Below are positions 47,268-55,738 of a stretch of DNA of 64,000 bases, piece by piece. Under the pieces are notes generated by a model. It was not told where the DNA came from and searched no databases. It saw only the letters and a program-made list of their open reading frames with translations. The DNA is from an uncultured Hyphomicrobiales bacterium (lineage in GTDB: Bacteria > Pseudomonadota > Alphaproteobacteria > Rhizobiales > Beijerinckiaceae). The DNA lies in contig CAIUWR010000083.1 in assembly GCA_903902915.1 (NCBI GenBank), positions 62,001-126,000 of the forward strand, in the 5' to 3' direction. The stretch's first letter is position 1, and the number at the start of each line of letters is the position of its first letter. The position numbers and the translations under genes were made by a program.

Positions 47268-47945
47268 TTACTTCACCGCCCGCGCAGGGGTCGGCAGCAG
47301 GGGCGGGTTGTCGAGGCGACGGTCGAGATAGCGGCCGATCTCCTCGATCAGGGGCTCGATCCGGTTTTCGAAGAAGTGGTTGGCGCCCTCGATCACCGCA
47401 TGTTCGATGAGGATGCCGCGCTGGGTCTTTAGCTTCTCGATGAGAGCCATCACCTCCTTGAGAGGCGCCACGCGATCCTGATCCCCATGGACGAAGAGGC
47501 CGGAGGAGGGGCAGGGAGCGAGGAAGGAGAAGTCGAACCGGTTGGCCGGAGGCGCGATGGAGATGAATCCCTCGATCTCCGGTCGGCGCATCAGCAGCTG
47601 CATGCCGATCCAGGCGCCGAAGGAGATGCCCGCGATCCAGCAGGCGCGCGCTTCGGGCATGTTGCTCTGCACCCAGTCAAGCGCGGCGGCGGCGTCCGAC
47701 AGCTCGCCCTGTCCGTGATCGAACGAACCCTGGCTGCGGCCCACGCCACGGAAGTTGAAGCGCAGCACGGAAAAGCCACGCTCTGCGAAAGCGTAGTACA
47801 TATTATAGACGATCTGATTGTTCATCGTGCCACCGAATTGGGGGTGGGGATGAAGAATGACCGCAATCGGCGCGCCGCGCTGCTTCGAGGGATGAAAGCG
47901 GCCTTCGAGACGTCCGGCCGGGCCGGTGAAGATGACTTCGGGCAT
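47268..47945 (-). CDS. Alpha/beta hydrolase (dienelactone-hydrolase-like, YfhR/COG2945 type)
   Basis: A 225-residue cytoplasmic hydrolase. HPHPQFGGTMNNQIV is the oxyanion-loop signature of the COG2945 group. RFNFRGVGRSQGSFD follows, the nucleophile is in AGISFGAWIG, the acid in VHGDQDRVAPL and the histidine in IEGANHFFENR. The triad is complete. The substrate is unknown. It diverges from the cysteine desulfurase across 267 bases (47946-48212). That gap contains the perfect palindrome GGAGCGCTCC (48042-48051), which could be an operator, but no gene. Confidence 0.87.
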   Translation of the reverse strand: MPEVIFTGPAGRLEGRFHPSKQRGAPIAVILHPHPQFGGTMNNQIVYNMYYAFAERGFSVLRFNFRGVGRSQGSFDHGQGELSDAAAALDWVQSNMPEARACWIAGISFGAWIGMQLLMRRPEIEGFISIAPPANRFDFSFLAPCPSSGLFVHGDQDRVAPLKEVMALIEKLKTQRGILIEHAVIEGANHFFENRIEPLIEEIGRYLDRRLDNPPLLPTPARAVK

Positions 47946-48212
47946 CGTATCTCCACAAAAGGGCGCCTGACGCGCCCAGCCGCCGATATGGCGAGCGGCG
48001 GGTTGTTTTTCGAGTGCGCGCCTCGCCTTGACTTGCGATGAGGAGCGCTCCTAATGCGCCATCTGCGCGGATTGCTCTTCATGGTCAGGGGTTGACGCGA
48101 CCAAGCGCCGGAATGCGACAGCGCTCCGGGCCATGGGGGCCTTCTAGCACGGCGCCTAGCGGCGAATGCAAGAACTTTGGCGAAAAACAGCGACAGGCCG
48201 TCCGCCTTGATC

Positions 48213-49367
48213 ATGGAACGCATCTATCTGGACTATAACGCCACCGCCCCGCTGCGCCCGCAGGCGCGCGATGCGATGGTGCAGGCTCTTGATTTGCCGG
48301 GCAATCCCTCCTCCGTCCACGGCGAGGGCCGGGCGGCGCGGCGGATGATCGACGAGGCGCGGGGTCAGGTTGCGACCGCCTTGGGCGCCGATCCGCGCTA
48401 TGTCACCTTCACCTCGGGGGGCACCGAGGCCGCCAATCTGGTGCTCAGCCCCAGCCTGCGCGATGGCGCGGGGCGCGTCACCGACTTGATCGTTTCCGCA
48501 GGCGAACACCCCTGCGTGCTGGAGGGCCATCGTTTTTCCGCCGAGCGCGTCCACCGCGCGCCGGTCGATGCGCAGGGGCGGCTTGATCTTGCGGCGCTGG
48601 AAGCCCTGCTTGCGCGCGTCGGGGGTCGGGCGCTGCTGGCCCTGCAAGCCGCAAATAATGAAACAGGCGTCATCCAGCCCGTCGCGGAGGCGGCGACGCT
48701 CGCTCATGCGGCGGGCGGGTTGCTGGCGTGCGACGCGGTTCAGGCGCTGGGACGGATGGAGGCGGGGCTCGTCGCGCTGGGCGCCGACGCGGTTTTCGTC
48801 TCGGCGCACAAGATTGGCGGGCCGAAGGGCGTGGGGGCGCTGGCTTTCGCGCGGGGGGATCTCCATATCGAGGAGGCGCTGATTCGCGGCGGCGGGCAGG
48901 AGCGGGGGATGCGCTCGGGCACCGAAAACCCGGCCGCCATCGCCGGATTTGGCGCAGCTGCTGCGGTTTCGTCGCCCGATGGGCATGAAATCGCGCGGTT
49001 GGCGAAGTTGCGGGATGGGTTCGAGGCGGCGCTGGCGCAGGTTTTCGCGGAGGTCGCGATTTTTGGCGCGAGCGCGCCCCGCTTGCCCAACACGAGCTGC
49101 TTCGCGCTGCCCGGGTTACAGGCCGAAACCTTGCTGATCGCGCTGGATCTTGCAGGCTTTGCAGTGTCTTCGGGTTCCGCTTGCTCTTCGGGCAAGGTGC
49201 GCCCTTCCCATGTTTTGGAGGCCATGGGCGTAGAGGCGGGACTGTCCAAATGCGCCCTGCGGGTGAGTTTGGGCTACGCCACGCGAGAAAGTGACGTGGA
49301 ACGCTTTTGCGAGACGTTCCAAAAGACGGTATGGACTATTCGTGAGCGCCGGGGCTTACGCAACTGA
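48213..49367 (+). CDS. Cysteine desulfurase, NifS/IscS group
   Basis: First gene of the SUF operon. The 384-residue PLP enzyme takes sulfur from cysteine for Fe-S clusters. Signatures are ERIYLDYNATAPLRP at the start, TSGGTEAANL (PLP phosphate), the Schiff-base lysine in SAHKIGGPKG, and the persulfide cysteine C324 in SSGSACSSGKVRPSHV on a long loop, as in group I enzymes. The ATG at 48213 matches the family start; a TTG at 48177 would add 12 residues. A second, group II desulfurase (sufS) is in the same operon. No IscR/RirA-type regulator gene precedes it here. Confidence 0.92.
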   Translation: MERIYLDYNATAPLRPQARDAMVQALDLPGNPSSVHGEGRAARRMIDEARGQVATALGADPRYVTFTSGGTEAANLVLSPSLRDGAGRVTDLIVSAGEHPCVLEGHRFSAERVHRAPVDAQGRLDLAALEALLARVGGRALLALQAANNETGVIQPVAEAATLAHAAGGLLACDAVQALGRMEAGLVALGADAVFVSAHKIGGPKGVGALAFARGDLHIEEALIRGGGQERGMRSGTENPAAIAGFGAAAAVSSPDGHEIARLAKLRDGFEAALAQVFAEVAIFGASAPRLPNTSCFALPGLQAETLLIALDLAGFAVSSGSACSSGKVRPSHVLEAMGVEAGLSKCALRVSLGYATRESDVERFCETFQKTVWTIRERRGLRN

Positions 49368-49470
49368 GCCGACCCTGTGATCGGGTTGGCGTCGGGTTTC
49401 GTAAGCGAAGTGGCGACATCATAGGCCTGAACCGCCGGTCCTTGAAACCGGTTGGGTGAGGAGAGTAGCA

Positions 49471-50949
49471 ATGGCGGCGGTCCAGGAGACAGTCGATAAG
49501 GTCAAATCGGTCGACGTAGACGCCTACAAATATGGCTTCGTCACCGATATCGAGTCCGACATGGCCCCCAAGGGCCTGAATGAGGACATTGTTCGCTTCA
49601 TCTCGGCCAAGAAGGACGAGCCGGAGTGGATGACCCAGTGGCGCCTCGATGCCTACAAGCGCTGGCTGACCATGCAGGAGCCCGTCTGGGCCCGCGTGAA
49701 CTATCCCAAGATCGACTTTCAGGATCTCTATTATTACGCCGCGCCCAAGCGCACGCCCGGGCCCAAATCGCTCGACGAGGTGGATCCCGAGCTGCTGCGC
49801 ACCTACGAGAAGCTGGGCATTCCCCTGCGCGAACGCGAAATCCTCGCGGGCGTCGAGGGCGCCGCCGAGCGGCGCGTGGCCGTGGACGCGGTGTTCGACT
49901 CGGTGTCGGTCGCCACGACCTTCAAGGCGGAGTTGGCCAAGGCGGGCGTGATCTTCTGCCCGATCTCCGAGGCCTTGCAGACCCATCCTGAACTCGTGCG
50001 CAAATATCTCGGCACGGTCGTTCCCGTGACCGACAACTACTATGCGACGCTGAACAGCGCCGTCTTCTCCGATGGATCCTTCGTCTATATCCCGCCGGGC
50101 GTGCGCTGCCCGATGGAATTGTCGACTTACTTTCGCATCAACGAGAAGAACACCGGGCAATTCGAGCGCACGCTGATCATCGCCGACAAGGGCTCCTATG
50201 TGAGCTATCTGGAAGGCTGCACCGCGCCCAAGCGCGATGAGAACCAGCTGCATGCGGCGGTGGTGGAACTGATCGCGCTGGAAGACGCGGAAATCAAATA
50301 TTCCACGGTTCAGAACTGGTACCCCGGCGACAGCGAGGGCAAGGGCGGCATCTACAATTTCGTGACCAAGCGCGGCGATTGCCGGGGCGACCGTTCGAAG
50401 ATTTCGTGGACGCAGGTCGAGACCGGCTCCGCCATCACCTGGAAATATCCGTCCTGCATCCTGCGGGGCGAGGGATCGCGAGGGGAGTTCTATTCCATCG
50501 CGATCTCCAACGGCCACCAGCAGGTGGATAGCGGCACCAAGATGCTGCATCTGGGCAAGAACACGTCGAGCCGCATCATCTCCAAGGGCATCGCCGCCGG
50601 CCATTCGGACAATACCTACCGGGGCCAGGTCTTCGCCCATCGCAAGGCCAGCGGCGCGCGCAATTTCACCAATTGCGACTCCCTGCTCATCGGCCAGACC
50701 TGCGGCGCCCATACGGTGCCCTATATCGAGAGCCGCAACGCCAGCGCGGTCTTCGAACATGAGGCCACCACCTCGAAAATCTCCGACGATCAGCTGTTCT
50801 ACTGCATGCAGCGCGGCCTCTCGGGCGAGGAGGCCACCGCCCTCATCGTCAACGGCTTCGTGCGCGACGTGCTGCAACAGCTGCCGATGGAGTTCGCGGT
50901 CGAAGCGCAGAAGCTCATTGCGGTGAGCCTTGAGGGGAGCGTCGGCTGA
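49471..50949 (+). CDS. sufB: Fe-S cluster scaffold subunit SufB
   Basis: Core scaffold of the SufBCD complex on which Fe-S clusters are built. The 492-residue protein has the long N-terminal region ([20 protein letters not shown]) and the beta-helix core, which includes the sulfur-accepting site region [20 protein letters not shown]. The C-terminal block [15 protein letters not shown] and [21 protein letters not shown] are also present. ATG 49471 has GGAG 7 bases upstream. The 103 bases after the desulfurase contain no gene. Confidence 0.97.
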   Translation: MAAVQETVDKVKSVDVDAYKYGFVTDIESDMAPKGLNEDIVRFISAKKDEPEWMTQWRLDAYKRWLTMQEPVWARVNYPKIDFQDLYYYAAPKRTPGPKSLDEVDPELLRTYEKLGIPLREREILAGVEGAAERRVAVDAVFDSVSVATTFKAELAKAGVIFCPISEALQTHPELVRKYLGTVVPVTDNYYATLNSAVFSDGSFVYIPPGVRCPMELSTYFRINEKNTGQFERTLIIADKGSYVSYLEGCTAPKRDENQLHAAVVELIALEDAEIKYSTVQNWYPGDSEGKGGIYNFVTKRGDCRGDRSKISWTQVETGSAITWKYPSCILRGEGSRGEFYSIAISNGHQQVDSGTKMLHLGKNTSSRIISKGIAAGHSDNTYRGQVFAHRKASGARNFTNCDSLLIGQTCGAHTVPYIESRNASAVFEHEATTSKISDDQLFYCMQRGLSGEEATALIVNGFVRDVLQQLPMEFAVEAQKLIAVSLEGSVG

Positions 50950-51019
50950 GCAAGCTGGCGTCCCTGTCCCCTTAAAATTTCCCGGCGCCTCGCCGACCCC
51001 GTTTGTGAAGGAATCCACC

Positions 51020-51769
51020 GTGCTCGACATCACTGATCTCCACGCCAATATCGACGGCAAGGAAATCCTGAAGGGGCTCTCGCTGCATGTGAAAGCTGGC
51101 GAGGTCGCCGCCATCATGGGGCCGAACGGCTCGGGCAAATCCACGCTGTCCTATGTGGTCGCGGGACGGGCGGGCTATGACGTGACGAGCGGCTCGATCA
51201 TGCTCAATGGCGAAGACATTCTGGCCATGGAAGCCAATGAGCGCGCCGCGAAGGGCATTTTCCTCGCGTTCCAATATCCGCTGGAAATTCCCGGCGTGAC
51301 CACCATGACCTTCCTCAAGGCCGCCATGAACGCCCAGCGCAAGCAGCGCGGCGAGGAGGAGCTGACCACGCCCGACTTCATCAAGCGCGTGCGCGCCGCC
51401 GCCGACAAGCTTGGCGTGTCGCAGGACATGCTGCGCCGCCCACTCAATGTCGGTTTTTCCGGCGGCGAGAAGAAGCGCATGGAAGTGCTGCAAATGGTGC
51501 TGCTGGAGCCCAAGATCGCCATTCTGGACGAGACGGATTCCGGCCTCGACATCGACGCCCTGCGCATCGTGGCCGAGGGCGTCAATGCGCTGCGCTCGCC
51601 CGACCGCGCCTTCCTCGTCATCACTCACTATCAGCGCTTGCTGGAATATATCGTGCCCGACAGCGTGCATGTGCAGTCCGCTGGCCGCATCGTGAAATCC
51701 GGCGACAAGGAGCTGGCGCACGAATTGGAGAAGAACGGCTACCGCGACTATGTCGCGGATGCGGCGTGA
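51020..51769 (+). CDS. sufC: SUF system ATPase SufC (GTG start)
   Basis: ABC-type ATPase that drives the conformational change of SufBCD. The 249-residue protein has Walker A GPNGSGKST, Q-loop FLAFQYPLEIPG, the signature VGFSGGEKKRMEVLQM and Walker B IAILDETDSGLD, with the switch His in VITHYQR. The start is GTG at 51020, with GGA 6-8 bases upstream, because the protein then begins MLDITDLHANIDGKEIL as in homologues. The frame runs back into sufB but that part is not conserved. Confidence 0.96.
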   Translation: MLDITDLHANIDGKEILKGLSLHVKAGEVAAIMGPNGSGKSTLSYVVAGRAGYDVTSGSIMLNGEDILAMEANERAAKGIFLAFQYPLEIPGVTTMTFLKAAMNAQRKQRGEEELTTPDFIKRVRAAADKLGVSQDMLRRPLNVGFSGGEKKRMEVLQMVLLEPKIAILDETDSGLDIDALRIVAEGVNALRSPDRAFLVITHYQRLLEYIVPDSVHVQSAGRIVKSGDKELAHELEKNGYRDYVADAA

Positions 51770-51776
51770 GGCGGTC

Positions 51777-53060
51777 ATGACCCCGCGCCCCCCCGCCATT
51801 CGCACCAAGGCCGAAACGGCCCTCGCGGAGAGCTTCGAGCAGAACCGCGCGACCATGCCGGGCGGCGACGCCCTGCGCGGCCAGCGCGCGCGCGCTTTCG
51901 ATGTGTTCCATGAGCGCGGCCTTCCCCATCGCCGCATCGAGGCCTGGCACTATACGGACCTGCGCAATCTCATGCGCGAGGCCTATCCGATCACGCAAGG
52001 CGCGCCCGCAGCCGCGCCCGCCAGCGGCTTGCGCATCATCATTCGCGATGGCGTCTGCACGCTGCCCACGGGCGCGCCGCCCGCTGGCCTCAAGCTCACG
52101 ACCCTGCGCGACGCGCTGGCTGGCGCGAGCGACGCCCTCATCCACGCGCTGTTCCCCGATCAGGGCGCCGACGACGCCATGGTCGCCTTCAACGCCGCCA
52201 TGGCGCGCGATGGCGTCCTGATCGAGATCGCGCCGGGCGCTGTTATCGACGAGGTGATCGAACTCGATGTCACCGCATCCGGCGATGCGCCCCATGGCGA
52301 TATTTCGCGCTCGTTGGTGTTGGTGGGAGAGGGCGCGCGCGCCTCGATCCTGGAAAGCCATGCGGCGCCGCCCAAGGTGCAGCGCAACAGCGCCATGATC
52401 TTCGCAGTGGGTGCGGGCGCCTCGCTGGCCCATGTGTTCGAGACCTGCGCGGATTCGCCGGAACTTCATGTCTCCACCCTCATCGCCGATGTGGGCAAGG
52501 ATGCGCGTTTCGAGTCCTTCGCCTTCGTCAGCGCGGGCGAGGTGCTGCGGCGGCAGGGCTTTGTGCGCGGGAGCGGCGAGGGGGCGAAGATCGCCCTGCG
52601 CGGCGTCAACCTGCTCAAGGCCAAGCAACATGCGGACACCACGCTGGTGGTGGACCATGCGGTTCCCCACGGCGAAAGCCGCGAGCTGTTCAAGACCATC
52701 CTAGATGGCGAGGCGAGCTGCGTGTTTCAGGGCAAGGTGGTCGTGCGTCCCCATGCGCAGAAGACCGATGGCGGCATGAAGAGCCAGGCGATCCTGCTCA
52801 GCGATGACGCGGCCATGTATAACAAGCCCGAGCTGGAAATCTTCGCCGACGACGTGGTCTGCGGCCATGGCGCGACGGTGGGGCAGCTCGACGCCGACCA
52901 GATCTTCTATCTGATGGCGCGTGGCTTGCCGCGTGCGCAGGCCGAAGGGATGATCATCGAGGGCTTCGCGCGCGAGGCGCTGGAGTTCGTGGGTAATGAG
53001 GCGATACGCGAGCGGCTTGGCGCGGGCCTCGCCGATTGGCTCGCGCGGAGGGCATCATGA
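51777..53060 (+). CDS. sufD: Fe-S assembly protein SufD
   Basis: Partner of SufB in the scaffold complex. The 427-residue protein has a helical N-terminal domain (FHERGLPHRRIEAWHYTDL) and the beta-helix core. The C-terminal helices have the conserved SAMIFAVG-like region, GKVVVRPHAQKTDGGMKSQA, and CGHGATVGQLDADQIFYLMA, which holds the histidine needed for cluster formation. The ATG at 51777 follows GAGG and lies 7 bases after the sufC stop. Confidence 0.95.
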   Translation: MTPRPPAIRTKAETALAESFEQNRATMPGGDALRGQRARAFDVFHERGLPHRRIEAWHYTDLRNLMREAYPITQGAPAAAPASGLRIIIRDGVCTLPTGAPPAGLKLTTLRDALAGASDALIHALFPDQGADDAMVAFNAAMARDGVLIEIAPGAVIDEVIELDVTASGDAPHGDISRSLVLVGEGARASILESHAAPPKVQRNSAMIFAVGAGASLAHVFETCADSPELHVSTLIADVGKDARFESFAFVSAGEVLRRQGFVRGSGEGAKIALRGVNLLKAKQHADTTLVVDHAVPHGESRELFKTILDGEASCVFQGKVVVRPHAQKTDGGMKSQAILLSDDAAMYNKPELEIFADDVVCGHGATVGQLDADQIFYLMARGLPRAQAEGMIIEGFAREALEFVGNEAIRERLGAGLADWLARRAS

Positions 53061-54286
53061 TGGTTGACGCGCCCTATGACGTGATGAAGGTGCGGGCGGA
53101 TTTTCCGATCCTCGCGCTCAAACCCTATGGCAAACCGCTGGTCTATCTCGACAACGCGGCCTCGTCGCAAAAGCCGCGCGCCGTCATCGACCGCATGGTC
53201 TACGCTTACGAAAATGAATACGCCAACGTCCATCGCGGGTTGCATTATCTCGCCAACGCCGCCACCGAGGCTTTCGAGGGCGCGCGCGAGAAGACCCGCG
53301 CCTTCCTGAACGCCGCCTCCACCGACGAGATCATCTTCACCCACGGGGCGACGGAATCCCTGAACCTCGTGGCGTCCTCGCTGGGCCAGTCCATCGGCGA
53401 GGGGGATGAGATCATCCTGTCGATCATGGAGCATCACTCCAACATCGTGCCCTGGCACTTTCTGCGCGAGCGCAAGGGCGCCGTGCTGAAATGGGTCGGC
53501 GTCGACGAGGAGGGCAACTTCCGCATGGACGAATTCGAGCGCGCCTTTTCCCCGCGCACGAAGGTCGTCGCCATCACGCATATGTCCAATGTGCTGGGCT
53601 CCATCGTTCCGGTGAAAGAGGTGATCCGCATCGCCCACGCGCATGGCGTGCCGGTGCTGGTGGACGGCTCGCAGGGCGTCGTGCATCTGGACGTGGACGT
53701 GCGCGATCTCGATGTGGATTTCTATGCCTTCACCGGCCACAAGGTCTATGGGCCGACCGGCGTCGGCGTGCTCTACGGCAAGAAGGCGCTGCTCGAAAAA
53801 ATGCCACCCTTCATGGGTGGCGGCGAGATGATCGAGATGGTGACGACCGAGCGCGTCACCTACAACACGCCGCCCCATCGCTTCGAGGCGGGCACGCCGC
53901 CCATCGTGCAGGCCATCGGCCTTGGCGCCGCGCTGGACTATATGGACAGCGTGGGCCGCGCCGCCATCCGCGCCCATGAGGACGGTTTGCGCCGTTACGC
54001 CCATGAGCGGCTGAGCCAGCTCAATTCGGTCCGCATTTTCGGCCAGGCCGCCCAGAAGGGCGCCATCGTCTCCTTCGAGATGAAGGGCGCCCATGCCCAT
54101 GACGTCGCCACCGTCATTGATCGGGCGGGGGTCGCCGTGCGCGCGGGCACCCATTGCGCCATGCCGCTGATGACCCACTACGGGGTCACCTCCACCTGCC
54201 GGGCCTCGTTCGGCATGTATAACACCTATGAGGAAGTCGATAGGCTGGTGGAGGCTTTGGCCAAGGCCGAAGCCCTGTTCGCGTGA
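53057..54286 (+). CDS. sufS: Cysteine desulfurase SufS (group II)
   Basis: A 409-residue PLP enzyme giving sulfur to SufBCD. Features: YLDNAASSQKPRAVID, the phosphate site THGATESLNLVA, IMEHHSNIVPWH, Schiff-base lysine in FTGHKVYGPTGVG, and the persulfide cysteine C367 in VRAGTHCAMPLM, the group II pattern. The ATG (53057) overlaps the sufD stop (ATGA) and has GGAGG upstream. Group II enzymes need a SufE or SufU acceptor; neither is encoded in this operon. Confidence 0.96.
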   Translation: MMVDAPYDVMKVRADFPILALKPYGKPLVYLDNAASSQKPRAVIDRMVYAYENEYANVHRGLHYLANAATEAFEGAREKTRAFLNAASTDEIIFTHGATESLNLVASSLGQSIGEGDEIILSIMEHHSNIVPWHFLRERKGAVLKWVGVDEEGNFRMDEFERAFSPRTKVVAITHMSNVLGSIVPVKEVIRIAHAHGVPVLVDGSQGVVHLDVDVRDLDVDFYAFTGHKVYGPTGVGVLYGKKALLEKMPPFMGGGEMIEMVTTERVTYNTPPHRFEAGTPPIVQAIGLGAALDYMDSVGRAAIRAHEDGLRRYAHERLSQLNSVRIFGQAAQKGAIVSFEMKGAHAHDVATVIDRAGVAVRAGTHCAMPLMTHYGVTSTCRASFGMYNTYEEVDRLVEALAKAEALFA

Positions 54287-54296
54287 GGAGCGCAAG

Positions 54297-54686
54297 ATGA
54301 GCGACGCATCCGCCAGTGATCGTGAGGTCAACCCCAACAGGCCGGAGATGGAGCTTCCTGCGGCCATGCCGCCCGAAGAGCTGGACCGGCTGACCGAAGA
54401 CCTCATCGTGGCCCTGAAAACCGTCTTCGACCCCGAGATCCCGGTCGATGTCTATGAACTTGGCCTGATCTATCGGGTCGATGTGGACGATAGCCGCTTC
54501 GTGTCCATCGACATGACGCTGACGGCGCCGGGTTGTCCGGTGGCGGGCGAAATGCCGACCTGGGTGGAGAACGCGGTGTCGTCTGTGCCCGGCGTGTCGG
54601 GTGTGAAGGTGAATATGGTTTTCGATCCCCCGTGGGATCAGAGCCGCATGTCCGAAGAGGCGAAGATCGCTCTCGACATGTGGTGA
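54297..54686 (+). CDS. sufT: SufT / DUF59 (MIP18-type) Fe-S maturation factor
   Basis: A 129-residue protein with a DUF59 domain. LKTVFDPEIPVDVYELGLIY is the signature, with the DPE motif, followed by MTLTAPGCPVAGEMP carrying the conserved cysteine, and VNMVFDPPWDQSRM. The family assists late Fe-S protein maturation. A charged leader of about 25 residues precedes the domain. The gene starts 10 bases after sufS, with GAGGAG upstream. Confidence 0.92.
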   Translation: MSDASASDREVNPNRPEMELPAAMPPEELDRLTEDLIVALKTVFDPEIPVDVYELGLIYRVDVDDSRFVSIDMTLTAPGCPVAGEMPTWVENAVSSVPGVSGVKVNMVFDPPWDQSRMSEEAKIALDMW

Positions 54687-54768
54687 GTTGATAAATGGGG
54701 GCCATCGTCCCCATATGACTATCGCTGCGTCGCCGGACCTTGAACCCGGCCGAAACAGGAGACACGCA

Positions 54769-55158
54769 ATGGGAAGCGCGAAATCTCGCTTCAAGGTCAT
54801 GACCCTGACGGACGCCGCCGCCGAGCGCGTGCGCGAGATCATGGCCAATGCACAGACGCCGATGGCGGGCCTGCGGGTGGGCGTCAAGAATGGCGGCTGC
54901 GCGGGCATGTCCTACACGATGGAATGGGCCGACAAGGCCGCGCCCCTCGACGAGGTGATCGAGGACAAGGGCGTGACGGTTCTCATCGAGCCCAAGGCGG
55001 TGCTGTTCCTTTTGGGCACGCAGATGGATTTCGAAGTGTCGAAACTGTCCTCGGGCTTCGTCTTCAAAAACCCCAACCAGACTTCGGCCTGCGGCTGCGG
55101 CGAGAGCGTGGCCATCGAGCCCGCCAAGCCCGAGGACATGCAGCGGGCGCTGGGCTAG
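54769..55158 (+). CDS. sufA: A-type Fe-S carrier (SufA/IscA family)
   Basis: A 129-residue carrier that delivers Fe-S clusters from the scaffold to apoproteins. The three cluster-binding cysteines are visible: one in VKNGGCAGMSYTMEW, and two in QTSACGCGESVAI. The ATG at 54769 follows AGGAG. It is the last gene of the SUF operon. The 164-base gap to yajC (55159-55322) contains no gene. Confidence 0.95.
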   Translation: MGSAKSRFKVMTLTDAAAERVREIMANAQTPMAGLRVGVKNGGCAGMSYTMEWADKAAPLDEVIEDKGVTVLIEPKAVLFLLGTQMDFEVSKLSSGFVFKNPNQTSACGCGESVAIEPAKPEDMQRALG

Positions 55159-55322
55159 GCAGGCTGTGGCCGCATGGCCAGTTGATCCTCGATATCTCGG
55201 GGGTGCTCGGACTCTGATGCGAGGCTCCATTGCTTTACGGGCGGCGGCGGTTATAGTCCGCGCCGAATTGGGCGCCCGGCCGATTTGCGCCGGGGGCCAC
55301 CCCATTGGAGCTTGCCGACATC

Positions 55323-55655
55323 ATGAACTTCATTACGCCCGCCTACGCACAGGCCATTGGATCCGGTGGCCCGTCCGATTTCGTGATGCAGCTGGCGCCT
55401 TTCGCCATCATTCTCGTCATCATGTATTTCATGATCATGCGGCCCCAGCAGAAGCGCGCCAAGGCCCATCAGGACATGATTTCCAACGTGCGCCGGGGCG
55501 ATACGGTCGTGACGGCGGGCGGCATGGTCGCGAAGGTGTCGCGCACCCTCGACGACGCGGAAGTCGAAGTGGAGATCGCCCAGGGCGTCAAGGTTCGGCT
55601 CATGCGCGCCATGATCACCGACGTGCGCAGCAAGGGCGAGCCGGTCAAGGACTGA
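55323..55655 (+). CDS. yajC: Sec translocon accessory subunit YajC
   Basis: A 110-residue inner-membrane protein associated with SecDF. One membrane helix (LAPFAIILVIMYFMIM) is followed by RPQQKRAKAHQDMISNVRRGDTVVTAGG, the YajC signature. A small beta domain in the cytoplasm completes it. The ATG at 55323 follows GGAG; a TTG six codons upstream is possible. It leads yajC-secD-secF. Confidence 0.95.
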   Translation: MNFITPAYAQAIGSGGPSDFVMQLAPFAIILVIMYFMIMRPQQKRAKAHQDMISNVRRGDTVVTAGGMVAKVSRTLDDAEVEVEIAQGVKVRLMRAMITDVRSKGEPVKD

Positions 55656-55681
55656 CGGATTCGCGCTGCGACACCATCTGA

Positions 55682-55701
55682 GGCCGTCCCAAGGGGCGGC
55701 C
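55682..55701 (+). promoter_or_regulatory. Hairpin between yajC and secD
   Basis: GGCCGTCCC (55682-55690) pairs with GGGGCGGCC (55693-55701, one G-T pair) across two bases. There is no T tract, so it is more likely a processing, stability or attenuation element within the operon than a full terminator. Confidence 0.4.
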
Positions 55702-55738
55702 CCAGGGCCCGAGAGACCAAGCCCGAGAGACTTTGTCC

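Noticed and set aside
49336-51144. 602-codon minus-strand open frame opposite sufB and sufC
   Set aside because: Antisense to two strongly conserved genes; the translation shows no family features.
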